A stretch of DNA of 64,000 nt, from assembly GCA_033816765.1 (NCBI GenBank), contig CM066287.1:5270001-5334000 (forward strand), read 5' to 3'. The position numbers and the translations under genes are program-made. Of the stretch, positions 21,568 to 32,369 are shown one piece after another. The stretch's first letter is position 1, and the number at the start of each line of letters is the position of its first letter. The notes under the pieces are model-generated. The model saw only the letters and a program-made list of their open reading frames with translations. It searched no databases and was not told the origin of the DNA. The stretch comes from Nothopassalora personata (taxonomy: Eukaryota > Ascomycota > Dothideomycetes > Mycosphaerellales > Mycosphaerellaceae).

Positions 21568-22747
21568 ATGTTCACGTCGATATCATTCGCAGGTGCAGCA
21601 GCGCTGCTTGCCTTGGCAGCTGCCTCGCCGGTCGAGAGGCAAGCCAGCAAGTTCACTCACTTCCCTCTGAAGACACCACTTGGCTCTCCGTGCGACATCA
21701 CCACTGGCAACAATGGCAAGATCTATGTCAGCCTTGCAGATAGCAGCACTCCTGCGCAAAGCTAATGACTTATCGTTAGGCCGACACCTTCACATCGAAC
21801 AAGATCGTCGAGATCGACCGTTCGACAGGGACCTTGGAAGAATATGATATCCCATACAAGCTTCCCGTTCTGGGCAACAGCGTGCTGCCAAGCGACGTCC
21901 AAGGCCGCGTAGCGCTGAGCTGTGTGGTGCAACCTGGCAAGGATGGGAACATCTACGCAGCTGCTGGTGTACGCAATGAGTTTGTCCGATTCGATCCAAA
22001 CACAAAGGTACGTTCATAAAGTATGACTAGCTTATACATACACTAACGACCGTGTAGGAAATCAAGGTCTTCGAGACCTACAACCCACTGGGCAACTTGC
22101 AGCCTTTTAACGATGCTTGGCCTGGTGAGACTGGAATGTTCTTCTCACAGACCACTGGCAACGTCATAAACCTCTTCGACTACGAGACCGCCACCTATCA
22201 GACGTGGCAGGTACCAACACCACTTTCCGGGCCGCTGGGTATGATTGTGGCGTCTGATGGCGCACTCTGGTTCTGCGAGATGTTGGCGAACAAGATCGGT
22301 CGTCTCAACACCACCGATGGTACCTTCAAAGAGTACCCATTGCCACTGTCGCTCGCAACCCCATCAGTGATGCGCGCCGAGACCGAAGGCCGCTACTTGT
22401 GGTTCACTGCCATCGCGACCAACGCCATTGGCCGGATCGACATGCAGACAGGAGAGACGAAGACCTTCACCGACCCAAGACTTCTTGCCACACCGATCGA
22501 GGATACTGTAGATTCTCAGGGGAACATCTGGTTTTCAACCTTGACCCGAAACACGCTTAATTATTTGACACCATCCACTGGAAAAGTCACGACCATCGAG
22601 CAACCCGTCGAAGATGTCTCCATCCTTCCAGCATCGCTACCGGATGTCCCGCCCGTCGCTGATGTTGCGATGCACTACGAGCCCAGCGACAACTCCATGT
22701 GGTTCACGGAGGTTGCTAATAACAGGATTGGAAGATATCAAATCTAG
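21568..22747 (+). CDS. Secreted Vgb/SMP-30-like beta-propeller protein
   Basis: Three exons: 21568-21726, 21780-22007 and 22058-22747. The introns are 53 nt (weak GTCAGC donor, GCTAATGAC branch) and 50 nt (GTACGT donor, CACTAAC branch). The product is 358 aa. A signal peptide is clear (MFTSISFAGAAALLALAAAS, cleavage before PVERQ). The rest is repeated propeller blades of the streptogramin-lyase type, each with a glycine-Ile/Leu-Trp/Tyr core: GNNGKIY, GNIYAAAG, GALWFCEMLANKIGRL, RYLWFTAIATNAIGRI, GNIWFSTLTRN and NSMWFTEVANNRIGRY. Bacterial Vgb linearises virginiamycin B. In fungi such secreted propellers are numerous and mostly uncharacterised, so lactonase or lyase activity here is only a guess. 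Confidence 0.85.
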
Positions 22748-22984
22748 ACTATATCATAGGGCATCAGAAATCTCAAAACAGTCGCAGCTGGGCCCTCCGT
22801 TTTGTTCATGCAACATCCATGTGTCGCAGCACGTGTTTCACATGTCATCGTGCCTCGTGGTCCTGGTTGGAGATGCTTATGGGATGTACCTGGCTCCTGG
22901 CCTACCTCCTGCCTAATAGGACGCGGTAGCCGAGTTTCATAGTTCATATCGAAGAAGTATAACAGCCGTCCGTTACACGGCTCG

Positions 22985-24211
22985 GTGTCCGCGGGAATCA
23001 TACCTCGTGTTACCACGATGCGTAAGCAAGGCCGCCTCGGGCAAGTTTCTATACCCTTCTGGCCCTACCTTGGGTGCTGGGATATCGACTTTGAGGGACG
23101 CCACTTGGTATCTCACACAGGCGCACCGGACCGCACTGTGATCGCATCTCAAGGCGAGAACATAAAGTCCAAAGATATCGGGTTGACGGGGAGACCATAT
23201 GGCAGTACATTTTTGCAAGACTTGCGGATGGAAGGTCCGAATCGCCAAACTGCGTCGCTCGAAGCCGCCACGAAGCGGCGTCAAGACCTGTGGTCAACTC
23301 AGCCCGAACCATTTGGCAGCGAGATGGCCTGAGACTTCACTGGCCAGGAGCACCCCCGGGTATACCTCTGCTCTGACTACACCAAAGACAGCGCCGCCAT
23401 GGAGCAGACTCTGCCATCTATTCGCGGGTATATGCCAACAGTGGCCGGCCCACTGGGGATGAAACGTCAACGCTTGTCGATACCGGACTTCGGATACGCT
23501 GGCAAATTGCAGCGTATAGAGCGCATGATACACCACTACGGCTGTGGCCTGAACGCACTTCTCTACTCGATGCGTATAAGTATAACCACAGTCCCTCTGG
23601 CCCGGCCGCGATACATGATCTGCGTGTGGCTTACGGAGGTAACATGTGTCCTCTGACTAACATGCAACCGGACGGTTTCGGTGCCATGGCATTCCATTCC
23701 TGGCCTGACACGATGAAATGGGACGGGTGCTCTGGCGAAAACTTTCTAGGTCATGTCGCTGGCTCATGTACATTCTTGGCTGATCACCCGGACTTTGGTT
23801 TTTTATCAGCTTCGGAGGAGGTTGGAAAAAGTATGGCCAGATGGTATTGGTCGAGCCGCAGAATATGGACCAGCGACATATGTGACACCGCCTGGATTGA
23901 AGGTAAGTAGGATCGCGCAGCCTAGCTGAATGCATGATGATGCCGCGGTTAATTCTGTATCAACGCTGGTAACACGACTTCGCTTGTAGGTCGATCTCGA
24001 TGCTGGAAGGTTCCGGTCCTTCGTGTACGACACATCCTCGCACTCTTTGCGTACGACCCTCGTTTGGGCGGGCGGTGGTGCAACGACAGCCATCATGATT
24101 GATGAAGATATTTTGTCAACTGGTGTTAAGCTGAAAGCTTTTGGCTTGAAGCCGAGGCGCCATGGTTGGGTCGTGCCTCTGGGAGGCGTCGTCGAGTTTG
24201 CTCTCGAATAG
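22985..24211 (+). pseudogene. Broken DUF5695-family gene
   Basis: The relic reads as DUF5695 (a large, probably secreted fungal/bacterial family of unknown function) in pieces over three frames. In the conserved region EMA-stop-DFTGQE, TGA at 23330-23332 replaces the Trp expected after EMA. TGA at 23460-23462 likewise interrupts PAHWG where a Trp is expected. A frameshift then separates KLQRIERMIHHYG from SLLDAYKYN (about 23550). AFHSWPDTMKWD and NFLGHVAGSCTFLADHPDFG are intact. Further shifts near 23805 and 23880 lead through FGGGWKKYGQMVLVEPQ to YVTPPGLK. A plausible intron (GTAAGT at about 23905 to TAG at about 23989) leads to the C-terminus VDLDAGRFRSFVYDT. At least two stops and three frame changes make this non-functional. 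The 5' limit is uncertain; family-like sequence is clear only from about 23245. Confidence 0.75.
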
Positions 24212-24500
24212 CGAGTCTGCCGGTAGTGTGGCTGAAGATTGGTATTCGTTATCATTGTTGATCATGTAGCCTCAATATATCGCTCTATGAACCTTCAACG
24301 TACTGGTCGAACGCCATCTGATGCAATCTAAAATCCTCCCACGGAAAAGCCAGAAGAACGAAGCACAAATGCAGATCGCCAACGCCTCCTAGACCATTGC
24401 CGCCATTGTTCAATAGGCCTGCAGTCTCCGCGCCCAACGCCATGCATGTGGAAACAGAGCATTACTAATCCAAAACATGTCCTCCAGACATTTGCATCCA
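24212..24500. other. Short intergenic region between convergent genes
   Basis: Separates the DUF5695 relic (plus) from NEW1/elf1 (minus). I see nothing in it beyond presumed 3' UTR sequence. Confidence 0.5.
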
Positions 24501-27500
24501 TTACTCTTCTTCGGCATCACTGTCAGGTGGGTGAGGTGTACCCTTGGGCGAATTGAGCCACTCAATGTGACGCAGACGTCTCCTCACCTCCTGATCTTTC
24601 TTGTCCTTCTTTGTCATCTTTTTCTTCTTCCTAGATCTGAACTTCATATCGTCCTTGCCGCCTTCAGCTTCCGACTGTGCGCCACTTCCGAACGGCGTAG
24701 CTGCAGCACTCGATACCACTGAGCTGGCGACCGTGCTGGGTGCTGCGGAGGAGTTGAGAGAAGAGCCTGGTCGGGAATCCTCGAAACGATCCATACTGAT
24801 CGCGAGGTGTCCCTTCTGAGTGAGCTGACCATCATTGACATGCCACTGTTCAGGGCACAGAGCACCCACGAACTCTTCGTTGTGAGAGATCATGACGACA
24901 CCACCCTTCCAGTCGCGAATAGCGACAGCGAGGCCTCCCAGAGAGTCACGATCCAAGAAGTTGGTAGGCTCATCAAGGACAAGCAGATGAGGGTTGTTCC
25001 ACATCGCACCTGCCAAGACAACCTTGACCTTCTGTCCTCCTGAAAGACCACTGATCTCGTTGTGATCAGCGATCTCTGGGTCAAGACCAACATCCTCGAA
25101 GTGCTTCGAGATGACCTTCGGTTCCAGTGTGCGAAAACCAAGACCTTCTCTGCTTGCCTCGTGGTCGTCAAATTCCTGTATCAGCTTTTGATAACCTTGC
25201 TCCATCAACGTCTCGCGTGAGATCATCGTGTTGTGCTTTGGCAGCCAGTTCACCCACTTGACCTCATACTGGAAGCTCTTCTTGTACTTCTGGCGACCAA
25301 TAAGTGCCTCGATTTGTCGTGCACCCTTGCCATCGCCAATGTTGATAAACTTGTCCATTTGAGCCTTGTCCTCCGCAGTGAGCACACGAGTCTGCTTCAT
25401 AAGCACCTCTCGATCGTCACCATTGGCATAACGCCACTGCAGGTACTGGTTGGGAGTCTTCTCAAGATGCATCTCCACGTGTTCGAGCGCATGCTGTTTG
25501 ATGTACCCGATGCGCAGGTTGGGGTGTTTCTCGACCTTTCCTTCTTGTGGAATGACTTCACCAGTAAGGACTTTGATCAAAGTCGACTTGCCTGCACCGT
25601 TGGGTCCGATGATGGCAACTCTGCTGCTCAAGCTTAGCTGGGCGCTGACGTTCTTCAAGTTCGGCTTCGAGGCTCCTGGGTAAGTATAGTTGCAGTTGGT
25701 CATTCGCAGGATCGAGCGAGTGGTCGACTTGACACTGGTCAAGATGCCGGGCGGCGGGAATTTGAACTGAACCTGGGATGCGCTCAGGGTGTAGTATGCC
25801 TTGGCCTCAGGACGGACCTTGACCAGGTCGGCAAGGTTACCCTTGTAGTGCACCAGTCGCTTGTTTTCGTAGTTGTAGACGTCTGTGCATACTTCGTCGA
25901 GGAAGCCAGAGTCGTGGGAGACGATCAGGGAAGTGATCTCGGTGTGCGACTTGAGGTATTCCTGCAACCACTTCACGTTGCCAACGTCCAAGTGATTCGT
26001 CGGTTCGTCCAGTAGGAAAACATCAGCGCGCATCAACATGGCTCTGGCCAAAGCCAGCTTCATCTTCCACCCTCCAGAAAGACTGCCCACTTTCTGTGAC
26101 TGTCTGCCCTCTGGACCTGCCGTGAAGCCGACTTCTTCCAGAACGGCCGAAATGCGCTCTTTGCCTTCGCCCTGAAGCTGAGGATCCTTGAGACAGTACT
26201 CCAAAATAGTGATATCAGCATCCTCGCCCTGATTGTGCTCGACAAAGCAGGTCTTCACAACATCCTGAGGTGGGAAGCCGTCGAGCTTGTCGTTCGCAAT
26301 AGAGCGCATAAGTGTAGACTTGCCACATCCGTTACGACCACAGAGGCCATATCTGTGACCCTTGAGTAGACGAAGGTTGGTGCGTGACAGTAAGAGCATG
26401 CCACCGTATCCGAGCGAGAAGTTGGCGTTGACAATCTCAATTTCGCCGTCATCTTCCTTTGGAGGTGCTCCATACTTGCGCTCATCCTCTGCCACAAAAT
26501 GCTTGTGGACACCTTCTGCAACAGCTTGTGCTTTGCCATCGTCCAAAAGGGGTTGCAGATACGGCACGATGTTCTTCTCGACCCTTTGCAGTAGGCGTTG
26601 CCCTGCGACCTCGGCGACCATTTCTGAAATGTACGGCTTAGCATGAGTCCAAACTTCGGAGTCGCCGGGATAGTCCAACAGTCCACCATTCTGCTTGATC
26701 TCACGATCAAGTACAGTCGAGACCTCGTCTGATGAGGTACGTGCAATGGCCTCCTTGGTCTTGGCGTCTCCGTTGGTCATTTCGCCCATAGCCTTCAGCA
26801 TGACATCAAGCGCTCTTTGCCCAATCTCGCGCACTTCTGGTAACGAGGCACGATCACGAATGGCCTTGATACCCGGTTGCAGTTTTGGCAAGAACGCACG
26901 AGCTTCGATCGGATCTTGCACGAGTTTCGTCAGGTTCTCGACCACAACAGCAGTCTGTCGTAGCACTTCCTGCGTGGTTGTAGGCGCATTGAGTACTCGC
27001 TCCAGGATAGGAGTGAGCATAGCAAGCACTGGCGCTGTGACTTCTGTGACGAATGTGGTCTGACTGAGTGCGTGTATGGCCTTTCTTTGTGCTTCTGTGC
27101 TTGGATCTTCGATGCTCTTTACCAATAGTGGCAACCGCGGTGCCACGTCGTCGTTCTGTAGAAGCTCGGTCAGGCTGTTCATCGTCTTGATGGCCTGCTT
27201 GGTGACCTCTGTCTTCAAATCGTGCATGCCGGCCTCGACAATGGGAATAAGTGCTGAGAGCTTTCTGCCCATGGCTTCACGGAGAACATCCTTATTCTGC
27301 TCGACTTCGACGCTCTCCATGCCCATCTTTGCATCGTCGGCCATCCGGCCGATCAGCTCGAACGCACCGACAGCACCCTGCCATTTACCAGTGTTCTTGC
27401 GAAGGTATTGCTGCAACAGTGGCAAAAGGCCGAAGACCTTCGCTTCGGAAGAAAGATGTCCGTAAAGTGCGTCTAGAGCGTATCGTGCACCCTCCTTCAC

Positions 27501-27890
27501 AGAGGACTGACGATCTGCGAGAGCGTCCAAAGCCACTTTGACCAAGTCCGTCTCTTGTACTAAGAATATGGCTTCGCTCAGCCTCGCTTTCGGGGGAAAG
27601 CGCTCGAATATCGCGCCCAATGCGAACATAGCGCCCTCTCTCTTTTCCATCTTCTTCTTGTCGGCCGCAGCCTTGACGACGCCAGGCAGGACGCCATACG
27701 CTGTGAGGCCCCGGAAGCCTACGCTGTTCAACAGGAGGTCTGTGAGCGCATAAGCAGCGTCGAGAGACCCTTGCGACGTCTTTGAGGAGTATATCGTGTT
27801 GGTAATCTGAGCGACGTCGTCGGGAGACGGAGCAGCGGTCTTGCTGGCCACCATAATTGGCGGCAGCGGAGGCGACTCGTGGTGCGGCAT
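24501..27890 (-). CDS. NEW1: NEW1/Elf1-type ABC-F ATPase (eEF3 relative)
   Basis: Fungal ribosome-associated ABC-F ATPase, 1129 aa from the ATG at 27890 (MPHHESPPLPPIM); MVASKTAAP at 27854 is an alternative start. The N-terminal ~450 residues are HEAT-like repeats (for example ALDALADRQSSVKEGARYAL). ABC1 has Walker A GLCGRNGCGKSTL (about 515), signature SLSGGWKMKLALA and Walker B VFLLDEPTNHLD (about 620). ABC2 has Walker A IIGPNGAGKSTL (about 765), signature SGLSGGQKVKVVL and Walker B LLVLDEPTNFLD (about 975). The chromodomain-like insert of this class lies inside ABC2 at about 870 (FQYEVKWVNWLPKHN). The tail RRRLRHIEWLNSPKGTP ending DSDAEEE fits NEW1/Elf1 rather than eEF3, whose tail is a longer Lys block. 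NEW1 acts in translation termination/recycling in yeast; Elf1 has been linked to mRNA export. The frame also stays open ~97 codons upstream, probably leader sequence. Confidence 0.88.
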   Translation of the reverse strand: MPHHESPPLPPIMVASKTAAPSPDDVAQITNTIYSSKTSQGSLDAAYALTDLLLNSVGFRGLTAYGVLPGVVKAAADKKKMEKREGAMFALGAIFERFPPKARLSEAIFLVQETDLVKVALDALADRQSSVKEGARYALDALYGHLSSEAKVFGLLPLLQQYLRKNTGKWQGAVGAFELIGRMADDAKMGMESVEVEQNKDVLREAMGRKLSALIPIVEAGMHDLKTEVTKQAIKTMNSLTELLQNDDVAPRLPLLVKSIEDPSTEAQRKAIHALSQTTFVTEVTAPVLAMLTPILERVLNAPTTTQEVLRQTAVVVENLTKLVQDPIEARAFLPKLQPGIKAIRDRASLPEVREIGQRALDVMLKAMGEMTNGDAKTKEAIARTSSDEVSTVLDREIKQNGGLLDYPGDSEVWTHAKPYISEMVAEVAGQRLLQRVEKNIVPYLQPLLDDGKAQAVAEGVHKHFVAEDERKYGAPPKEDDGEIEIVNANFSLGYGGMLLLSRTNLRLLKGHRYGLCGRNGCGKSTLMRSIANDKLDGFPPQDVVKTCFVEHNQGEDADITILEYCLKDPQLQGEGKERISAVLEEVGFTAGPEGRQSQKVGSLSGGWKMKLALARAMLMRADVFLLDEPTNHLDVGNVKWLQEYLKSHTEITSLIVSHDSGFLDEVCTDVYNYENKRLVHYKGNLADLVKVRPEAKAYYTLSASQVQFKFPPPGILTSVKSTTRSILRMTNCNYTYPGASKPNLKNVSAQLSLSSRVAIIGPNGAGKSTLIKVLTGEVIPQEGKVEKHPNLRIGYIKQHALEHVEMHLEKTPNQYLQWRYANGDDREVLMKQTRVLTAEDKAQMDKFINIGDGKGARQIEALIGRQKYKKSFQYEVKWVNWLPKHNTMISRETLMEQGYQKLIQEFDDHEASREGLGFRTLEPKVISKHFEDVGLDPEIADHNEISGLSGGQKVKVVLAGAMWNNPHLLVLDEPTNFLDRDSLGGLAVAIRDWKGGVVMISHNEEFVGALCPEQWHVNDGQLTQKGHLAISMDRFEDSRPGSSLNSSAAPSTVASSVVSSAAATPFGSGAQSEAEGGKDDMKFRSRKKKKMTKKDKKDQEVRRRLRHIEWLNSPKGTPHPPDSDAEEE

Positions 27891-28723
27891 GTCGCCGGTG
27901 TATGAGGTGAGTCGTGGTGTCGTAAAATTGCCTCGGAGGATTGTTCGCTCAAAAAAATGTCTGAATAAGCAAAACCAGCAGTTGAAAGGCGACGCCGGAC
28001 TGCAAGCGGTGAAAGCCTCTGCCTCTACTGCAGTAGTCTCGCGCGCCGGCTGCGAGTAGAGTCGTATTCTCGCGGCGACGCTGCTGTAATTAATTGTGCA
28101 GCTAAAAGAAAGAGCGGAGAGTTGCTGAGGACACAGGCAAAAGATCACGAAGATTAATTCTGAACTATTTCTATCGACCACTAACTACCGTGAGCACGGG
28201 CGGACAGGGATCATCCGTTATCAGCCCCACCATCTCCTGCAACACCATCATCATGGCCATCCACTTTCGCTCTTCACTGCTGCATCGCTGTTGGCATCAC
28301 CAGCAATCATCCCTGATATCAACAGACTACGGCGTACCGTGATCTCGTCGGTCCACATGCTCTGCACCTCTCTTGGCCGTCTTACATGACAGCAAACCAA
28401 CCCATTGTTTGTTCTTGGCTCGCCAACAACGACCGTCGTGCGTACGGCAAGGACTTGTAGAGGCTGTTCAATATCATGTCTGCGCCCAGTGAATCTCGCA
28501 AGATAGCTGCATTCAACTCACTCTGTCGCTCATTAGCAAACACATGGACAAGATCGCACTCTCCACCTGCTGCTCCCCCTTTTCCAAACCATCATTTACA
28601 CCAACAATCACTTCGATACCTTTCGAGTAGTGGATATAGCCACCATCACTTTCGCTATGCAGCTGCCACCACGATTGTCATCAATACATACCCAAATCCA
28701 CCTGTATTACCTACTCACACAAG
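27891..28723. promoter_or_regulatory. NEW1 leader/promoter and divergent intergenic region
   Basis: The first ~290 bp upstream of the NEW1 ATG are open in frame but read as low-quality coding and probably transcribed leader. The remaining ~540 bp up to the relic on the plus strand contain no recognisable gene. Confidence 0.4.
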
Positions 28724-29993
28724 ATGCCTTCCCCATGGACAACGACGAACGATTCAGTGGATAGAAATGTTTCGGCATCAACGCCTTCATTGAGTAGCAG
28801 CTCGTCACATGTTTCGCCATCACGACCGACGATGATTAAGAGTCTCCTGGCAAGCTGGCTTGAGGACGAAACTATACACGAGCCGACACTAACGCGCACA
28901 GGCCTCACCTGTCTCGCCAGTGACGGGTACTCGGAGGCGCACCTTGACATACGAGGAAGCGAAGCTTCAGCCGCCAGAGGACTACGCCACGCGACTGCGG
29001 CGTATGCTATCGTCGCAGTCTCTTTGTGATTTGGAGGAAACCATCAAGCGATGCCGACAACTTCCAGGGAGACTCGATCCGGTGTCACTAGAAGTGCTCG
29101 AACGCGCCATTACCAGATTGGAGGTCAACTCTGCAGAAACGGAGTCGTGCAGAAGGCTCGCCGGCCGAACAGGTGGTACTTGGAGCCCCAGACGCTTGGC
29201 TAGCAATGGACTGCGATTTACACAACAAGGCTCAATGCTTACACGACTTGACAACGCTACCGCCGTAGATCCTGAGGGTGCAGCGGTGCAGTGGCAGCTG
29301 GAGGCCGACCTTGCAGAGGCGGCAGCAGATGCGCCGGTGGAGCCGCGAGGGCGTCGACTACGACGACAATCCACTCGACGTACCCGAGACCCGAGCTAGG
29401 AGTGGATCGATGTGGAAGCAGAGCTACGAGCAGACAGGAGGCAAGGTCCTGACAGTCGCGGTTGAATCCCAGATAGGATGTGGCGCGCAGAGGTGCCGAT
29501 GGCAGGTTATCCAAGTACCACAAGACAGCAAAATCCCAAATCAGAATTTGCATTGCCCCGTACCAGCACCCCGACTCCTTCACTTCTCTCCGCTCAATCA
29601 TCCTGCTCCCAACCCACGCGTCCTATACAATTGTATCCAGGAAGAGTTGTAGCATTCACCTCACAAGCACGAAGAATAGGTCTCTCCGCGATTGGTAAGG
29701 AAAGGTGACTGCAAGTTTCTCGACCAAGCCGGGAACGGAAGGAAACCCATGGCAAACGAATTGCAAGAATAACCCTCAGCAAGCCGCCGAAGCGGAGCTT
29801 GGATGAGTATATGACGATAGTCAATACTCCTACTGATGGTTCTCGAGAAGAGGTTCCAAAGGGAACAGAAATTCTTATGCTTCGCTGTGCGGATGCTAGC
29901 CGGCGCTAGCAAGAAACAGAGAAAAGTGGTGATACAGTGACAGAAGTGTGCGTCAGCTTGCTCCATGCCACGCGAGAGTACTTTTTGTCGTGA
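28724..29993 (+). pseudogene. Unidentified gene with four in-frame stops
   Basis: From a likely 3' splice site near 28887-28902 (CACTAAC branch, ACAG acceptor) a single frame runs to TGA at 29991 with only four internal stops: TAG 29397, TGA 29463, TGA 29706 and TAG 29907. Each stop is one C-to-T change from CAG (Gln) or CGA (Arg), and sensible protein continues on both sides (for example EWIDVEAELRADRRQ after the first, RPSRERKETHGKRIARITL after the third). The first block includes RTLTYEEAKLQPPEDYATRL and LEETIKRCRQLPGRLDPVSL. An upstream exon may start at 28724 (MPSPWTTTNDSVDRN), but its donor is unclear. The encoded protein looks basic, Ser/Pro-rich and helical in places. No family recognised. 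Alternative: a functional shorter gene ending at 29399. Confidence 0.5.
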
Positions 29994-30826
29994 ACGTCTG
30001 CGGAATATTGTCTTCGCAGGAACCTTTGAGTACTGTTTTATTCCAATCATCCAACCCGACTTGATGTCGCGCATAGAAACATGATCTGAGAGAAAGAACA
30101 AAAGTTCATAATACGACGTGTTCCGTGACCAACACCATACTCTTCATACCGGTACAAGGATGCCCAGCATGCAAGGCGATGGGTACATGGACTCATCTCA
30201 TGACGACCGGGCATGGGACAACCTCTTTCGGGTCTTCAGTGGCCAAGTCGGCAATCAGTCTGCACAAGCGTCCACGACAGTGGTACGGCAGCGTATTAGC
30301 AATCTGCCCAAAGGCGTGTACCATGAGTAAGATAGATAGCTAGCTTCGACATCACCTTGACGCCCATCATGTTCGATGGCTATTACCTTACTGACAGCAC
30401 TACACCCAAGTCCCTCTGCCATTGACCACGATTACTCCAGCAGCAGATGCACCAATCCAACGGAAGAGCGATGACAGCGACAACATCGCTCGCGACTTTG
30501 CTCCTCATCCACCGCCACATAATCTCGGAGGCGAATCCAAAGAAGCACGACTCGAACGACTCAGCCGGTAACGACCTGCACAGCTTGGCTCGGCCGGGAA
30601 ATAGGTTGCCTTCGTCTTCTCGATAACAGTTTCGCGGCTGCTCAACGAGTACTTCGTGTCGGCTTCCCATCCTGCTCCCTACTGTAGTACGAGCTCTGGG
30701 CATCACAGCAGCATTACAGACATGGCCAGCCAGCGCTTTCTCGCCTACTGTTTCGTCCTTTCTGTTGCCGTCCGGTCGTCTGGGAGGTGTGTATTTCATC
30801 ACCGCGGGTGATCAGATTCTGCTACG
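29994..30826. other. Unassigned stretch between two relics
   Basis: Open frames of about 70 codons (30118-30343) and 139 codons on the minus strand (30383-30802) have no recognisable motif. Part of it probably belongs to the 5' end of the decayed transporter (an LPSGRLGG-like segment near 30760). Confidence 0.4.
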
Positions 30827-32170
30827 TCTCTGTAGACATGTACGGCGGTTACCCAAAGTACCTCGGCGGATGTATCTGGCACTGCATCTGGGCCATTATC
30901 GTAGGCAGGCAGTGGGAGTATTGAACAGAAGTGCCGACGCCACTGCTAACGTAGAGCTGTTCAATAAGCTTTGCTCAGAATGAGCTGATGCTCGTAAAAT
31001 GTTCAGCGACTTAAGGACTTGGCCCAGCAGCACATCTACCAGCCGGACTTTAATTACTCGGAGCAACGTATCGCCCTGGCCCTCGCAAGAACATTGTCTC
31101 CTCTATCTACGGAGTAATGGCACCTTTCGGCCTCTTCGTGGGCTTCTTCGCTGATGTGGCGTACGAGCATGCGACGTTGAGAAAGTACTTCTGGATTGGT
31201 GCCATACTGATCGCTCTTACCATTCTGACAGCTTTCTCCTCAATTCCATCGGCTATCGAACATCACAAAAACAGCACCGTTACGGTGGACTGGCTAGGAA
31301 GGCTGACGATCGTTGCTGGCTCGTATGGGGGGGGGGGGGATTTTTGCGGGACGTCGCCATTGATCTTGAGCACATCTTTGATTGAGCTTGCCTCACCTGG
31401 CTTAGTTCTTTATACCGAAGGATGGATGGTTGAGGAGCCGCTTTTTCCTTTCAGTCTCTTCCAGCACCAATACATGCGACCGCTCATCGTTGGGCTTCTC
31501 TTCACATACGGCACCTTGGGCATTTATCTGCTCTACGCCACACTGTAGTAAGTTCAAAACAATGGCCGCAGGGGGGCGCACTTCTGATAAGATCCAGGTC
31601 GATGAACGGTCTAAACGCCGGCCTAATGCAACTCGTTGCGTGGTACGTCCCCCACGGCAATGTCGGCATCCTCCTAGCAGTATTCGGCGGCATGGTCCTC
31701 CACATCCTCTTCCCACGAACCTTGGTGTTCACACTCGAGTCGCCATCATCATCATCGAGTCTTTACTCTTTGCCCTGGCACCATTCCACGCAAGCTACTG
31801 GCGACGGATCTTCCACCCGATGATAAGATCACGGTCCCTTCTACGTTAGATCGACACTGACATTTGTTAGATACTCTCAACAGTCGCAGTCGACTTCATC
31901 TTCAACGTCTCCAACATCTACTTCTCCACCAAGCTGCCTGCTTGCCAACAGGATCTGCCAGGTTCTCTTGGTAACGCCACCATGCAGCTCGGGATCGCTC
32001 TAATGCTGGAGTTCGCGGAGCTCAATGCCACGGGGACAGCACATCAGGGTCTGAGGCAAAGCTACCAGAAAGTGTTCTGGTTCAATTTGGCATGCGGCGC
32101 CACGGCGCTGGTGATCTTCATGGCTTTCGTAGGGGTCGAACATGCCAAGAGTGGTCTTACTGCGGAATAG
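30827..32170 (+). pseudogene. Decayed DHA2-family MFS drug transporter
   Basis: Recognisable pieces of a 14-TM drug:H+ antiporter lie in order but in different frames. DMYGGYPKYLGGCIWHCIW (about 30834) is the motif A / TM3 region. RPGPRKNIVSSIYGVMAPFG then FFADVAYEHATLRKYFWIG follow, with an open frame 31117-31548 ending in RPLIVGLLFTYGTLGIYLL. In a new frame from about 31602 come MNGLNAGLMQLVAWYVPHG and GILLAVFGGMVLHILFP. In a third frame DFIFNVSNIYFSTKLPACQQ leads to the C-terminus GVEHAKSGLTAE (stop 32168-32170). A poly-G run of about 12 nt (31328-31339) interrupts the second piece. Some breaks could be introns, but the stops inside membrane segments and the missing middle make a functional gene unlikely. 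Confidence 0.65.
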
Positions 32171-32369
32171 AAAGAAGAAGAATTTGAGAAAGCTGCTGCT
32201 GAGGAGCGATGAGACTGACAGTGTCTATCGCATTGGAAGCAACCAGAATTGAAGCATTGCTATCTTGGGTATAGAACAAACACAAAACGCCAACACCGCA
32301 ACCATCAGTGGTATCTTGCACATCTCGGACAAGCTGTTGGCTGCCCTACAGGCCACGCGCACGTACACT
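32171..32369. other. Short spacer between the transporter relic and the TFIIIA-like gene
   Basis: About 200 bp, convergent 3' ends. Nothing recognisable. Confidence 0.5.

Noticed and set aside
24501..27890. Calling the large ABC-F ATPase canonical eEF3
   Set aside because: The N-terminal HEAT region and the C-terminal tail (RRRLRHIEWLNSPKGTP, acidic end) fit NEW1/Elf1 better. eEF3 has a longer Lys-rich tail. Domain order is shared, so a profile comparison would settle it.
29278..29652. Alternative frame (reading DYDDNPLDVPETRARSG) as an exon of the 28.7-30 kb gene
   Set aside because: The original frame continues sensibly across its TAG (EWIDVEAELRADRRQ) and on to 29993, so the other frame is probably a shadow.
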